64,000 nucleotides of DNA from Sorex araneus (GCF_027595985.1 NC_073312.1:5109051-5173050); one strand, 5' to 3'. Shown: positions 33,300 through 45,037, counted from the first letter of the stretch. The notes: generated by a model from the sequence alone, not told the origin. Made by a program: numbers and translations.

Positions 33300-34140
33300 G
33301 CCATGGACTCACTCACACGGACCCCACACCTACACACCATGGACATACACATACCATGCAAGCACTCTCACATAGACACACATGTATATACCACACACCT
33401 ACACACCACGTACATACACATACCATGCAAGCACTCTCACATAGACACGCACATGTATATACCACACACAAAAACACCCTACATACCTACACACATGCAT
33501 ACATACACCACATACTCACTCAGACACATATGTACCACACACATACACACCACACATATTTACATACCTCTATGTGCATACAACGGATGTCCATACATGT
33601 ATATACCACACGTATATACACATACAATGCATACACATACTCACATAGGTACATATCTACATAAACACACAAGTGGACCACACACAAACCACCACACAGA
33701 CATACACACACACAGATATATACAACCACACAGGCACTCCCCAGACATACATACCCCACACCCACACACACCATATAAATGCATGTACATACGCACTCCA
33801 CACTTAAAAACACACATAGACATACACACTATACACCCACATATATACCATGCACACACCCAAATATACACACTTGCTCCTATACACCACACACATTACA
33901 TATACGCACATACACACACACCAGACACGTCCAAATACATACCACACATGCAGCCCCACAGACCCACTCACACATAGACATGTACATGTACACGCACCAT
34001 ATGCCATATATGTACACGAACTCTCTCACATGCACCCCACGTATGTACCCCATCCAAGTATATTCGCTCCCCCTCTCCCCCCCCGCCTTGTTCTCTTGCT
34101 CTCACTCTCTGGCTCTTGCCTTCACTCACACGACTCAACA
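33300..34140. repeat. CA/ATAC-rich array, about 0.8 kb
   Basis: Irregular ACACAT/ATACAC sequence. A 71-bp unit (ATACCATGCAAGCACTCTCA...) is repeated at about 33350 and 33421. Long His/Thr/Tyr-rich frames here are compositional. Confidence 0.93.
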
Positions 34141-34346
34141 CGCATGCACCCCCAAACAGAACACCAAAACCCCACATTTTGGAGCATGCTGGGCCTGAAC
34201 CCGGGGCTCCTCTGCTCCAGCCCTTTGAACACCTCCCTGGCTCCCAGAGTCCCCCTTTCTCCTCAGCCCCTTCCTAAACCACACAATTACACAGCCGTCA
34301 GGGACGAGCTTTGGAGGCCCCGGTGCCCCCCCACCCCTCCACCCAG

Positions 34347-34508
34347 GTCCCGGGCAGGGGTGTCCCTCCCCGCAGCCAGGCCAAGGGCAGGGGTGTCCCT
34401 CCCCGCAGCCAGACCCCGGACAGGGGTGTCCCCCCCTCCAGCCAGGCCCCGGGCAGGGGTGTCCCTCCCCCCAGCCGGGCCCCGGGCAGGGGTGTCCCTC
34501 CGGGCACG
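34347..34508. repeat. 36-bp minisatellite, about 4.5 copies
   Basis: Units built on GGGCAGGGGTGTCCCTCCCC plus GCAGCCAGGCC, with small substitutions. The array ends 158 bp from the GPR26 exon 2 donor, inside intron 2. Confidence 0.93.
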
Positions 34509-34665
34509 AGCCCTGAGGTGGCTGCCGCATCTCCCACAGGGCTGGGTGGGGACAACAGGGGCCAAGGGTCCCGGACTGATGCAGCGGGTGCTGGAGGGGA
34601 TGGCAGGGACGCCCTGGGCCGCCGGCCCTCCCGCCCCAGCCCTGCGCGCCGCCCGGCGGGCTCAC

Positions 34666-34779
34666 CTGGTGATGACGTAGGGCGCGAAGCACAGCAGGAA
34701 GGTGCCGATGAAGGTGCTGATCTTCTTGGTGGCGCGCTGCCTCCGGCGACGCTGCTCCTCCAGGCAGCGCTCCCGCACA
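34666..34779 (-). CDS. GPR26: GPR26 coding exon 2 (residues 223-261, ICL3 to TM6)
   Basis: This 114-nt exon completes Ser223, encodes VRERCLEEQ followed by a basic run (RRRRQRATKK), then TM6, and ends in the first two bases of Arg261. The acceptor is a C-rich tract ending in AG at 34781-34780. The donor GTGAG begins at 34665. TM6 has Cys253-Phe254-Ala255-Pro256 in place of the usual CWxP, so the toggle-switch Trp is Phe; I recall this as normal for GPR26. The basic segment before TM6 is the expected G-protein contact region. The exon is too short to stand out as an ORF and was found from family sequence plus splice sites. Confidence 0.94.
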
Positions 34780-34978
34780 CTGGGGGGGGAGGGAGGCGGT
34801 CAGCGGGGCACCCCGGGCCCCTGGGGGACGGCACTGAACCTCCAGGCCCCCTCCTGGAACACGTGGGTCGTGATGGACCCCACAGAGGCACTGCCTGGAG
34901 CGAGGGTCAGACTCCCAAGGCTGTGCCGACGACGCTGCCCTTTAAGGCGGAGAGCGGGTGTAGACACTGCGGGTGTAG

Positions 34979-35003
34979 ACACACACACACACACACACAC
35001 ACA
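34979..35003. repeat. (AC)n microsatellite
   Basis: Twelve or more AC units followed by ATGCGCGCG. Confidence 0.9.
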
Positions 35004-35185
35004 TGCGCGCGCCTGACACTGGCCCCCAGGGAGTGAGCAGAGGGGCTATGAGCACGCAGGAGACCCTGAGTCTGACCCCCGGCAGCTCTCACGCTCCCTC
35101 TGCTACGAGCACAGAGCTGGGAGTAGCTCTGAGGCGAGGCTGGGTCTGACTTCATTCATTCCTCTGAAAATCAAAGCCACCAACC

Positions 35186-35345
35186 AGGGCTAGAGAAGTT
35201 GCGCAGCGGGTAAGGCATCTGCCACGCACACAGCCTTGTTTCCCCCGCAGGCCTTGGGCCCCCCCAGCCCCGTCGGGGGAGATCCCTGAGCACAGAGCCA
35301 GGAGGAAGCCCTGAGCTCCGCTGAGTGTGGCCCCAAACCAGCATT
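35186..35345 (+). mobile_element. Old SINE in intron 1
   Basis: GGGCTAGAGAAGTTGCGCAGCGGGTAAGGC, GATCCCTGAGCACAGAGCCAGGAGGAAG and GAGTGTGGCCCCAAACC. Head, body and tail can all be followed. Confidence 0.75.
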
Positions 35346-35569
35346 TTCCCCGAAGCCTGGGACCCACCCGCCCTATTTTATAAGGCCCAGGAGCTCTGTG
35401 AATCACAGAACCGGCTCCACGGGTGGGTGGAAGCGGGATTTTAATCCACATTCGTGCTTCTTGTGACTCACGGGGCAGCTGGCGCCTCGTGTCCAGAAGA
35501 CCCTCCACGCCTCCCCCCGCCCCTCCCAGCCCCCAGCCTTGCCAGGGACGGGGCACCACAAGCTTTGGC

Positions 35570-35705
35570 CTAGTTTTGGGGCCACACCTGGCCACGCTCA
35601 GGGCTCACTGCTGGTGGGGCCCAGGGGACCGTCTGTGGCGCCGGGAGTAGAACCGGGTCGGCTGCATGCAAGGCCAGTGCCCCGCCCGCCCTGCTGTGCC
35701 CCCAG
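35570..35705 (-). mobile_element. Old SINE in intron 1, antisense
   Basis: TTTTGGGGCCACACCTGGCCACGCTCAGGG, GGGACCGTCTGTGGCGCCGGGAG and CCCTGCTGTGCCCCCAG follow the antisense consensus. Confidence 0.78.
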
Positions 35706-38494
35706 CTACCATGTTCCGACACCACAGACCCCGACCCTGTGCGCTGGGAGGCTAGTGACGGGCCAGGTTCTGGGGGGACACAGCTCTGAGGGCCGAGTCG
35801 GGTCAGCATGTCCCTCACGGGTCAGCGTCCCCCCTGTCCTCGTGTGAGGGAAACTTCCTTTCCTGACAGAGCACTGCGTGCAGAGCAGCCCAGGAAGCAA
35901 AGGGCGGAGCTGGCTGGGCACGAATGGGACCACGAGAGGGCACGGGTGACATCTCCGTCTCCCACGGAGCTACGTCAGGGTCCCTGGGAACTTCGCGTGG
36001 GCCAGGGGCAGCTCCCCTCAGCCGGGACGGGCTGGAATCCCAGCGGCGTTTCTTCCCGGACCTCCCGGGAGTTCGGAGTTGGGCTCGACACATGGGTTCA
36101 GACCAGCTCACACACACGACCCGCGGCCAACACGGTCTGGTCATTAATCACACGAGTGGGACATCTCGAGTCTCCCCGTCCGTCCCTGTCCCTGGTCAGT
36201 GGCTAGAGAAACCGGCGGAAGCTCCTCTCGGCACCTGCCTGCTCAGACCTCGGGTCTCCTGCTCTCCCGAGAGGCCTGAAGCTGGGGTGAGGCCGGGCTC
36301 CCCGGGGGCAGTTAGGGACGGGGGTGGCCACTGGACACTGCCCAGGACACTGCGGCATCCAGTGGCTGAGTACAGGATTCAGCCTCAGGGAAGCGGGGCA
36401 CGTCCCCCTTTGAGAAGGGAAAGTCCAGCAGTCGAGGACCCCCAGCCTTCGGTGGACAGCTGGGGGCACGGGTGCCCGCAGGAGAGGGACCCAGGCTCTG
36501 CGCCGCTGGGGGAGTGCCACGTGGCCACACTCCCTGCGGGGAAGCTCAGTGTCCCCCCCCCCCACCTGTGCACCTGAGCTGGGCTGCGGGGGGGTGGGAT
36601 GCGGCAACCTCTGACCCCCACGCAGCGGGGCTTCCTTCCTGCGGCCCTGGGCCAGGGCAGTGAGGCGACCAGCTTGTCCTTGTGCACCAGGCACTGTCTT
36701 GGTTTGAAGCTCGAGTCGGGCAGCCCGGGAGCTCCTCCACCCCCACCCGGGAGGGGGGCACAGCTCGGGAACTGGGTCTGCCCCTGCAGGACGGGTCCCG
36801 AGGGTGACTTAGGCCCCTCCCCAAATTCCACTCCTTGGATGTGAGGCTTGTGGAGACCTGGGTCACGTGACCGGGGTCCCGGACCCCAGGGAGCACTGGG
36901 CCGTGAGAGGAGGGGCGGGTGCCTGCTAAGAGCACCCCAGAGAGAGCCCCAGCTGCAGCCGAGCACTCTGCAGCCGAGCACTCATCGAGGCCCAGCCAAG
37001 AAGCTGGGTGGCCCTGGGCTCACCCCCTCCCCCGCCTGTGACCCCGACAACGTCCAGTGCTAAAGTCAGAGAATTACCAGGGCGGGGGCACCAGCCTGGG
37101 CCTTGTGCCTGGGGTGCCCGTCGGAGCCGTGTGGTCTCTAGGCAACGGCCCGAGCTCCCCTACTCTGGGCCGCGCCGTCCAAGGCAACTCACTGCGGCTG
37201 CGATGGGGCTGCCGAGTGTGACGGAGGGCTGCCTCACCGGCCCCGGGGCTGCCGCACCCCTCCTCGAGGCCAGGCTGGGTCCCTGCTGAGGTGCTGGGCA
37301 CCCTTGCTGGGTCCCGCGGCGCCCCCCACCGGGAAGGCCCCGCCCACAGCACCCTGGCTCTGCACTCAGAGATCCAGCAGGGACAGAGAGGGCACTCAGC
37401 AACCGCTCAGTCCCTCGGCCTCTGCTTGGACAAAGGGCAAGTTCCAGCCTCACCCCGAACCCCCGCCTCACCCAGGACCCATCTCCAGAGATGGGAGACT
37501 CTGAGGATGCAGAGAAGTCAAACTGTGCACATTCAGCGGGGCGACACAGAAACATTTCCTGCCTCAGTGGGCCTAGCCTGGACCCGGCATGGGAGGGGAT
37601 GGAGGGGACGCATGGGGCCACCCCCCTTCACGGGGTGACCTGTGGGCACTGGCCTCACTTGTCCCACAGCTGGCGGGGCTGGAGCAGTGGAACAGAGGCT
37701 CTGAGCACATGCCCGTTCGCTTCCGGGGCTGAGACCCAGTCCCAGCAAACACCGGGGGCCGGACCCCTGGGCCACGGGAGCTGCTGCACCAGCTCCTGCC
37801 GTGCACGTGGCCCCCCTGGCTTCCACCCCTGGCAATGCAAAAGCCCCCTGAGCCCCACCAGGAGTGCCCCCTAGTACAGAGTCAGGAGTAAGTCCTGGGC
37901 ACAGCCGGGCGTGGGCCCCACACCAAAGCAGGTCCATGGAGGCGGTCAGCGAGGTCCCGCTGGCCTGGACCTGCCGGCCAGTGGTGAAGGAGTGACACTC
38001 TGCCCTCCGGGGCTTCCCGGCTTGGTGGTCCTGCAGCCACAGGCGGCTGCCTGCCCTCTGCGCCCCCCCCCCCCGCCCACCTGTAGACCAGGGCACTGGG
38101 AGTGCCCACCTCGAAGCATCCTGCCAAGGTGACCGGGGCCCCGGGAGGTGCGGGGCTGACTCGGAGGACTGAGCAGTCACGCAGCCTTGGGGTGTACAAC
38201 GGCATCTTCCGCCCTGAACCCCAAACCCTGGGGCTTTCTCCCACTCCCAGCTTCTCTGGTCTGTGCCTGTCACGAGGGTATGGGGGAGAGACAGAGGCGG
38301 GGTGCTGCGGCCTCTGCTCGTCCCGACAGGAGCTGCCGGTGGGGAGGGGGGTGGAGGCAGCCCCGTGCCGGTCTGTCTGTGTGCCCGTGGGCACAGAGCC
38401 ATCCTCGGGGCTGGGCTCGTGGGGAACAAGGTGGACACTTGCGGCTCCGAGGCACGAAGGCTAGACCTTGGGTCACGTGAGAGTGAGGTCCTTT
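35706..38494. other. Intron 1 unique sequence, one doubtful SINE
   Basis: GC-rich DNA. At 37765-37925, GCTGCTGCACCAGC, CCCTGAGCCCCACCAGGAG and CAGAGTCAGGAGTAAGTCC suggest a worn plus-strand SINE. At 38495-38545, GGGGAAACTGAGGCTCAGATG looks like antisense MIR. No exon recognised. Confidence 0.45.
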
Positions 38495-38545
38495 CTTCCA
38501 GCCCCTCAGCCCACACAGGGGGAAACTGAGGCTCAGATGCCAGGA

Positions 38546-40600
38546 AGCAGCCTCCCTTGAGGGAGGGGTGCGGGGGGGCACTCCTCAGTTTCTGCCTCCT
38601 GTGTTTCCGGCAGAGTGGAGAGCCCACAGCGGCTCCCCCAAACCCCGCTACAGGAGAGAAGGGTTCCGTCTCCCTGCCCAGGGTGCCCTGATTCCTTAGG
38701 GGGGCGGGGGAGGGCAGTCCCTGGGTATGGGGGTGCTGCGGTCCATGTCCTGACCAGTCCCTCCCAGGCCACTGTCGACAGCTGCCTGAGGCTTCCCCTG
38801 CAGCTTTACCAGTAGGGTGGGCTGGACGGCAGGGCCAGGACACGCGGGGCTGAAGGGTTCATGCCACACCTGGGGGTATGGCGGGTTCGGAACAGGGCTC
38901 CGACCCCCCCATACACACATGGGTGCTTCCCAGCCCTGGGCCCCTGCAGGAACAGACGCTGGGCACAGACAGGGCTGGGCAAGCCCCAAGCCCAGGGACA
39001 CGGGAATCCAGGCAGGACACAGCCCGTGCCCCAGAGGCGGGTCCTGGGAGAACCCCAGCTCCGGTGGCCCTGGGGACAGACGCAGCCCCTCCCTGTCCTG
39101 GAGTGGGGGTTGGTGACCCTGAGCCCGACAAACCAGGGGGCCGGAGACCCCGGTGCAGAGTGACAGCTGAGCATTCTAAGCTGCTCCACCAGCCCGGAAA
39201 CCGGGTTCCCCCGGGAGGGGGATGACCTGAGGACACGTCTCAGCACCCCAGGTTTCATCTGGAGGGGGGGGTCCCGGCTTCTCGGCCTGGGGCTGAGTGC
39301 AGGGGTCCAGCGAGCCGCCCGATGCGTGAACAATGCTTCGGGGAGAGCCGGCAGCCCCTGGCGCTTGGCCACTAGCCCCCAACAGGCTCCTCTGAATCGA
39401 GCCCGTGAGCTGTTGGCGTGGCAGCTGTCGGGCCCAACCCCCAGGGAGCCGGGTCCCGCCTGTCTCCCGCTGCTCAGGCCAGAAGCCGGGAGGCTTCCGT
39501 GGACTCGGGACTGTCCCCTCCCGTGCCCCAGACCTGTGCTGCAGATCAGGGAGACCCTGGGGCTTAGCGGCACTCGCCCGGCTCCTCTGCCTTCTGATGT
39601 GTGGGGGGAGAGAAGTCTGTGGGGGTGGGGGGTGGCAGGCTGCGTGGAGGCTGCGTCCAGCAGGACAGGCTCTGTCCTCGTGTCCACCAGTCTCGGCCAC
39701 CAGCCAGCAGCGGGGCAGGTGAGCCACGGCGAGGTCCTGGCCCCGGAGAGTCCCACCCTGGTGGTGGGCTGGAGCAGGGTCCTGTGACTCTGCAAACGGA
39801 GGCTGGGGGGATCTAGGTCGCCCCGAGGGGAGCCGAGGGGCCACAGACCAAGACGGACCTTTCCCCTGGACCAGGGGGGCTGCAGCAGCCAGGCTGGGAG
39901 ATAGCCCCGTGTGCCCGTTCCTGGCTCCTGAGACTCAGGACGCCCCGACTAAGACCCCCCTTTCTCCCCAGCCTCCTGAGAGGCACTGGACGCCCGGATG
40001 CCCCCACCCCCACCCCCAGCCACGAAGGCGCTGGGCTATTACTTCAAGTGGGCGGGGGCGGTTTACACCTGGGATTAACCCCCCTCCCTCCCTCCAGCCA
40101 TGACCTGAGAAACAGCAGCGGCAGAGACAGAAGGGGGTGGGCAGCCTCTGTCCCAGCCACCCCACGGGGCGACAACTTCCTCAGTGGGGGTCTCAGGGCT
40201 CCACACAGGGGGCCAGAGCTCGGCAGGTGGGACATGAAGAGCCCCCCCCCCCGCAACCCCTCAAGGAGGACACCGTAACCAGGGGAGTCTCCGGATCAAG
40301 AGGCAGAGCCGCTGGCTGCAGCGCAAGGGGAGAGCCAGAAGGGCAGCAGCTTCCGGCGGGCAGACAGAGAGGGACCCCGGGGGGGGGGCCGGGGAGCGGG
40401 GCTGGACCCCCCTTAAACAGGGCCCCCCCACACACAGAGGCGGAAGCAGCAGCTCTGGGGGGCTGTGTCTGCGGCCTCTGCCGGGGGCACCCCCCACGCA
40501 CCCGCCGCCGTCCTGTCCTGCCAGCCTGACATTGGCGCGACCTCGTCCTCGAACCCGGTCCCACCCATCCCCCGCCCCGCCCTCCGACGCCGCGGCTCAC
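38546..40600. other. Intron 1 GC-rich sequence
   Basis: No repeat or gene recognised. Numerous long frames on both strands are explained by GC content. Confidence 0.45.
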
Positions 40601-41268
40601 CTGGGGTGGATGTCCACCAGCAGCACGAGCGTCTGCATGGTGATCACGTCGATGCGCTTGCAGTGGAAGCGGGCCACCTGGAGCACCTTGAGGTACGTGC
40701 AGCAGAGCACCACGAGGGACAGCAGGAAGCTGAGCGCGTGGAAGGCGCCCGTGAAGACGGCGAAGCGCAGGCGCTCGTCGGCGCGGCGGCTGCACAGCGT
40801 GCAGGAGGCGTAGAGCTGGTGGAAGCCCAGCCAGGACAGGGCGAGCGCGGCGGCGGGGAAGGCCAGCGCGTGCAGCCACGTGTAGGCCACCATGAGCGCC
40901 GCGTCGCGGAGGCGCATCTTGGCGCGGTAGCTGAGCGGGAAGACCACGGCCACCCAGCGGTCCAGGCTGAGCGCGGCCATGCTGAGCATGGAGTTGGTGG
41001 CCAGGAAGGTGTCGAGGAAGGCGGCCAGGCGGCACAGGCGGTCGCCCGCCGGCTGCCGCTGCGCCACCACGCCGGCCAGCGTCAGCGGCATGTTGAGCAC
41101 CGTGCTCAGCAGGTTGCCGCACGTGAGGTTCAGGGTGAAGAGCGCGGGCGCCTGGCGGCGGATGTCGGCGCTGTGCAGCAGGCAGAGCAGCACCAGCGCG
41201 TTGGCCAGCAGCGAGACGCCCATGGTGCACGCCAGCAGCGCCGCCAGGCCCGCGTCCCACGAGTTCAT
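40601..41268 (-). CDS. GPR26: GPR26 coding exon 1 (residues 1-222, TM1-TM5)
   Basis: The start is the ATG at 41268-41266 (MNSWDAGL), the first in-frame Met matching the family N-terminus. An in-frame upstream extension to 41841 exists but is low-complexity 5' sequence. Visible parts: TM1 about 10-32 (NALVLL), TM2 about 43-68, the conserved extracellular Cys79 at the top of TM3, the end of TM3 with Asp103-Arg104-Trp105, Trp131 in TM4, Cys156 and Cys159 in extracellular loop 2, and TM5 about 170-195. The usual TM2 aspartate (2.50) is Asn52 and DRY is DRW; I recall both as family traits. The N-terminus is about 9 residues with no N-glycosylation sequon. The exon ends at 40601 in CCC-AG followed by GTGAGC, a strong donor. 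The exon is very GC-rich, which creates long antisense shadow ORFs. Confidence 0.95.
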
Positions 41269-41741
41269 GGTGCGCGCCCGCGCGCGGCGCTCAGGGCCCG
41301 GCCATGGGCCCCCGGCGCGCGCCCCCCGGGCCCCCGGAGCCGCCGCCCGCCCGCCGCCCCGCGCGGGGTCCCGGCTCCGCTCCCGGGGCTGCCGGCCAGC
41401 GCCGCCGCCGCCGCCGCCGCTCGCGCTCCCCGGCCCTGCCCGCCCGCGCCCGCCGCCGCGCTCCTGCCCGCGCTCACCCCATCCTCCCCCTGCGCGCCCG
41501 CCCGCCCCGCGCGCACCGCACCCCTGCGCTCTGCCCGCCCGACCGGCCCCTCTCCGCCGCCGCCCGCCGCAGCTCGCTCGCTCTCTGCGCTGCGCACTTC
41601 TCCCCGCGCTCCGCTCCGCTCGGCCCGCGCTCCCCCCACTGTGCTCTCCTTCTGTCTCTGTCTCTCCCACCCCCAATTTTCTCCTCCTCTGTTCTCCGGC
41701 TCCTCCTCTCTCACGGAAAACCCTGTGCGCTCCCTCTCTCC

Positions 41742-41778
<37 letters not shown>

Positions 41779-41870
41779 TCTCTCGCTCTGATGCAGGGTG
41801 ATTGGCTCCTTGCGGCTCCCCACCCCCACCCCGCCCCCCATCCTCCCCTATGCATCCTTTAAACCAGGCT
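41269..41870 (-). promoter_or_regulatory. GPR26: GPR26 5' flank / CpG island promoter
   Basis: CpG-dense sequence runs from exon 1 to about 41.64 kb, including a run of GCC trinucleotides near 41.40-41.42 kb. It is followed by a (CT)n tract and then GC boxes (CCCCGCCCC on the plus strand, about 41829-41838), an inverted CCAAT box (ATTGG at 41801-41805) and an AT-rich TTTAAA near 41859. In transcription order this is TTTAAA, GC box, CCAAT, CT/GA tract, GC-rich 5' UTR, ATG. The start site cannot be placed from sequence alone; a dispersed CpG-island start between about 41.4 and 41.75 kb is my inference. Confidence 0.6.
41727..41788. repeat. (CT)n tract in the GPR26 promoter region
   Basis: A CTCTCT-rich run interrupted by CCC and TTT lies between the CpG island and the CCAAT/GC-box cluster. 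On the coding strand it is a GA-repeat of the type bound by GAGA-like factors and prone to length polymorphism. Confidence 0.85.
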
Positions 41871-44800
41871 GGGTTAAGGAAGTCTGAGGAAGGGAGGGAG
41901 GAAGGGAGGGCAGGAGGCCGGACACCTTCCCGCCTCAGTGCCAGTTGCCCCAGTCCCAGTGCCAGGCTGGCCAGACTGTGATGTGGAGGTGGGGACCCCC
42001 CCCCCCAGGCTCAGCTTCCCCAAGGTGGTAATCCTCCTCGCTGACCTGAGCTCAGCTAGCCTCCATTTACCAGGAGGGTGGGGAGGGGCTCCCATCCCAC
42101 CATCCTGCGTGACCCCAGACCCTGTCTCCCCAGCCTGTCCCGGAGGGGCTGTGACCTTCCTGGGGACACCCCATGGCAGCCCCTCCCTCCCCTGGAGCCC
42201 GAGGCAGTCTCTTCCAGCCTGCCTACAGTAGCCGAGTGTGACCATGCCAGCCTCCTCAGAAAAGGGGGCACAAGAGCTGGCTGGGCCTGTTGGAGACCCC
42301 AGGGCTCTGGACCCCCGGGATCTCGGCTTCCCCTGGAACCCACACGGAGGCCAGGGCCCTTCTAACCGTAACCAAGACCCCCTGGGGACTGGCAGGACCC
42401 CCTCTGCAGCCCCCGCAGCTCTCCGGTTCCAGAGCAGCCCCCCAGTCCATGTACTGAGCCGACAAGCCCACCTGGAGCTTTGGGGGCTCAGCCAAGGCCC
42501 CCAGGACCCCTCAGGCCTGCCCCCGGCAGAGGTCAGCTTGTAGGATCCTGTCCATCCCCAAGTCCCCATCGCCATCAGGGTGCTTGTGAAATGGGCCCCG
42601 GGCCCACCCCTCATGGTCACACGCCACCCTGCACCCTTGGAAGACTCTTGGAGATGTTGGGGTACGAGCTCCAGCAGCACCCGGGTCTGCACTGCCTGTG
42701 TGGTGACAGGGGCACCCAAGGGTGGAGCTGACTCAGACCCACTCGCTATCCACCCCTTGCTGTCTCGGTCACATCAACCAACTCTGCGGCGTTTGCACCA
42801 CAGACATCAGCAAAGGCTGCAAGTCGGGGCTCCCCGAACAGAGAAGGGGTGTTGGGCCATGCCCCCGAGGGACCCGCCCCCCCACCCCCAAAAAGGGGCT
42901 CAGGGTCCACCCACTGGGGAAGGGAGACTGAGGTAGGAGGTGATGAGGGCCACCTGGGCTGTTGTGTGTGTCTGCAGTGGATGGAGGTGCAGAAACGACC
43001 ACTGACACTTGTCATTCCGTGCTCCCGGGGCCCCAGGGGGCTGCAAACTAGGAGAAGCCTCGTCACTTCCGGGGATTCCTTGGGGTCTCTGTGGAGTGGG
43101 CACGTGTCAACACCACTGGGAAGCCCGACCACACCCCCGGGCCACTCTTAGGTCTCCTTCTTGCCACGGGAGGGCCGAGGCTTAGAGAGGCCCCTGGTCG
43201 GCTCAGGGTCACTCTGGATGGGACGGGACAGAGGAAGCCACCAATGTGGTGGACTGGATTGGAATCCACGTGGCTGTGCGTGGAACCACACCCGCGTACT
43301 GATCCTCACGAGAGGCTGCGGGCTGAAATGGTTCTTTATGTGGGATTTTCTAGAAAGATGGACAGAAACCAGAGTGACACCCAGCACCCCCGAGAGAGGG
43401 CCGGCCCAAAGGCCTGCAGCCAGAGGGTTGTCCCTGGGGCGTGCCGAAGGCCACTTAATCCCTGTGCAGAGAAGGGCCCTGGAGTTGCTGGGGGCAGGGG
43501 CGGGTGGGGGAAGAGAGGTGCTCTGCAGAGAAGCAGGAAGCAACAGAGGCAGCCTAGGTGCCCCCAGACCTTCCCACGTGACCTATCCACCTGGGGCCCA
43601 CCCTGTCTGCCTTCCTACTGAGCACCCCTGGTGGGTTTCCTGCCGGTCCCTGTCACCCATGAGCCTGGTAGTTCTTGGAGGACTGTGGAAGGCGCAGACA
43701 GGGGGGTGACTCCCAGCTTTGGACACGCCAATGGCACCGCCTTTGGGCTCCCTCTGAGCTGAGGGCACAGAGACCACCCTCTCTGGCACAGAGCTGCCTA
43801 CCCCCCCACAGTGGACCCCCCAGCAGGGCAAAGAGAAAGCGGAGGCCTGGCACAACTCCCCGGCCCTTCCTCTGCACCCAGCCCACCGTGCACCCGGCCA
43901 GCCGTGAAGTTTGCACTTTGCCTCAAAAGTCCATCAGCATCTTCTTTTGCAACCGGCACCAAACCAGCTCCTGGAGGGCGCTGTGTGACGGAGCTTCCTG
44001 AGCGGGTCCCCAAACAGTGGCTTCTCTGGTCTTGCACAGACACAGAAGGACATTCGCGTCTGTTCATTTCCTGTCTCGGAGCCGGTGGGAGCACTGGAAC
44101 TCGGATGCCCCAGGCAGAAACAACCAGGAACGGTGACTCTTGGAGTCCAAGACCTCCCCCCATCCCTGCTCCCGCACCTTCGCTGCCTGGAGGTCCCGGG
44201 CCTGAGCTTGCAGGCTCCCGCCCAGACGAGCACCAGATAGATCAGCACCAGGACGGTGGACAGCTCCTCCCCCGCCAGCCGCCCACCTGCCTCGGGATGG
44301 CTCCAGGGACCCGGAGGCAAGAGCTGAGATGGCAGCTGCAGGACAGGCTGGTTCCAGCTGCCACGGGCGAGCACAGGCTGAGACTCCGATGGGTCCGATT
44401 CAGAAACTGAGGCACGTGGCCACAGGCCCAGGGATGGGCGGCACCTCCGTCTGCTGGGCTGTCACTCTCAAGCCACGCCACGAGGGGCTCTTAGCGGAGC
44501 ACTGTAGGAGGAGTCCCTGAGCTGAGCACACCTTCCAGTACACGCCAAAGGGAAGGTCCCTGAGCAGTGGGCAGACGGTGCCCTGGCTCCGAGCCTTCGT
44601 GGAGTTCTCTCTCACAGCCGCTCCCCATCCGTGACGTGGCCTGGCGGGAGCAGGAAGACCCAGGTGTGAGGTGAGGGCGCTGGAGGGCGCCATGGCTGTT
44701 ATGGGAAGGGAGGGAGGGTCCAGGGAGGCGCAGGCATGCGTACAGAGGTGGGGGACGCACGGCCCTGACCACGCTCTGCATGGGACAGTCATGGCCCCAG

Positions 44801-45036
44801 CTTGCAGCTTCAGCACCCTTGGGAGCCCAGAGAGTGGGTGTGTGGGGGCGCCTGTATGGCAGGAGGGAGGGAGAGGGAGAGGGAGAAGGGGGCAGGCTGC
44901 TGCTGCCGTCAGACAATATTTTCTTGAGAATATTTCCTGGGAGAAGAGGGAAACCAAGGCAGTCCTAAGCCTCTGGTGCTCTATGACTCACTCCTTCTGG
45001 AGGCTTAGCAGGGATTTTATAACAGGAAAAACTCAA
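41871..45036. other. 5' intergenic region of GPR26
   Basis: Unique sequence. MIR-like antisense text lies at about 43155-43280 (GAGGCTTAGAGAGGCCCC, then GGTCACTCTGGATGG). A short AT-richer motif cluster, GACAATATTTTCTTGAGAATATTTCC, lies at 44912-44938. No coding gene or clear regulatory unit. Confidence 0.45.
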
Positions 45037-45037
45037 A

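Larger units (their letters stand above)
22579..34665 (-). other. GPR26: GPR26 intron 2
   Basis: The intron is 12,087 nt with donor GTGAG at 34665 and acceptor TGTCCGCAG at 22579. It interrupts the Arg261 codon after its second base. It holds the largest concentration of tandem repeats in the window (CA-rich at 25.2 and 33.3 kb, CT/CA at 26.4 kb, CATC at 29.2 kb). It also contains several SINEs, a tRNA-Gly pseudogene and two AT-core-rich islands at 26.80-27.07 and 32.44-32.73 kb. No additional coding exon with family similarity is seen. Confidence 0.9.
34780..40600 (-). other. GPR26: GPR26 intron 1
   Basis: The intron is 5,821 nt with a GTGAGC donor at 40600 and a C-rich tract plus AG acceptor at 34780. 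It interrupts the Ser223 codon after its second base. It contains an (AC)n tract at 34979-35003, two old SINEs (35186-35345 plus, 35570-35705 minus), a possible third at 37765-37925 and a MIR-like fragment near 38495-38545. The stretch 38.6-40.5 kb is GC-rich unique sequence in which I see no second exon or RNA gene. Confidence 0.9.
22332..41268 (-). other. GPR26: GPR26 locus, three coding exons
   Basis: This is the coding span of the orphan class A GPCR GPR26, join(41268..40601, 34779..34666, 22578..22332) on the minus strand. The phases fit. Exon 1 ends in AG, which joins T of exon 2 to make Ser223. Exon 2 ends in AG, which joins G of exon 3 to make Arg261. The total is 342 codons plus TGA. 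Human GPR26, as I remember it, has 337 residues, three coding exons and lies at 10q26. The family is reported to be brain-enriched and constitutively active through Gs/cAMP, with GPR78 as its paralogue. GPR26 fits better than GPR78 because the first 15 residues and the long tail ending in NILP-x-x-E match my memory of GPR26. No frameshift or premature stop is seen, so the gene looks functional. Confidence 0.95.

Noticed and set aside
35815..36981. Overlapping Pro-rich frames in intron 1 considered as an alternative GPR26 exon or nested gene
   Set aside because: No family similarity, no consistent splice sites, and open frames occur equally on both strands.
37533..38843. 436-codon minus-strand open frame in GPR26 intron 1
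   Set aside because: Compositional; includes SINE-like text and no recognisable fold.
40465..41862. 465-codon plus-strand open frame across GPR26 exon 1
   Set aside because: It is the antisense shadow of a GC-rich coding exon; residues are Arg/Ala/His/Gln-rich with no domain, and the minus strand encodes a clear receptor.
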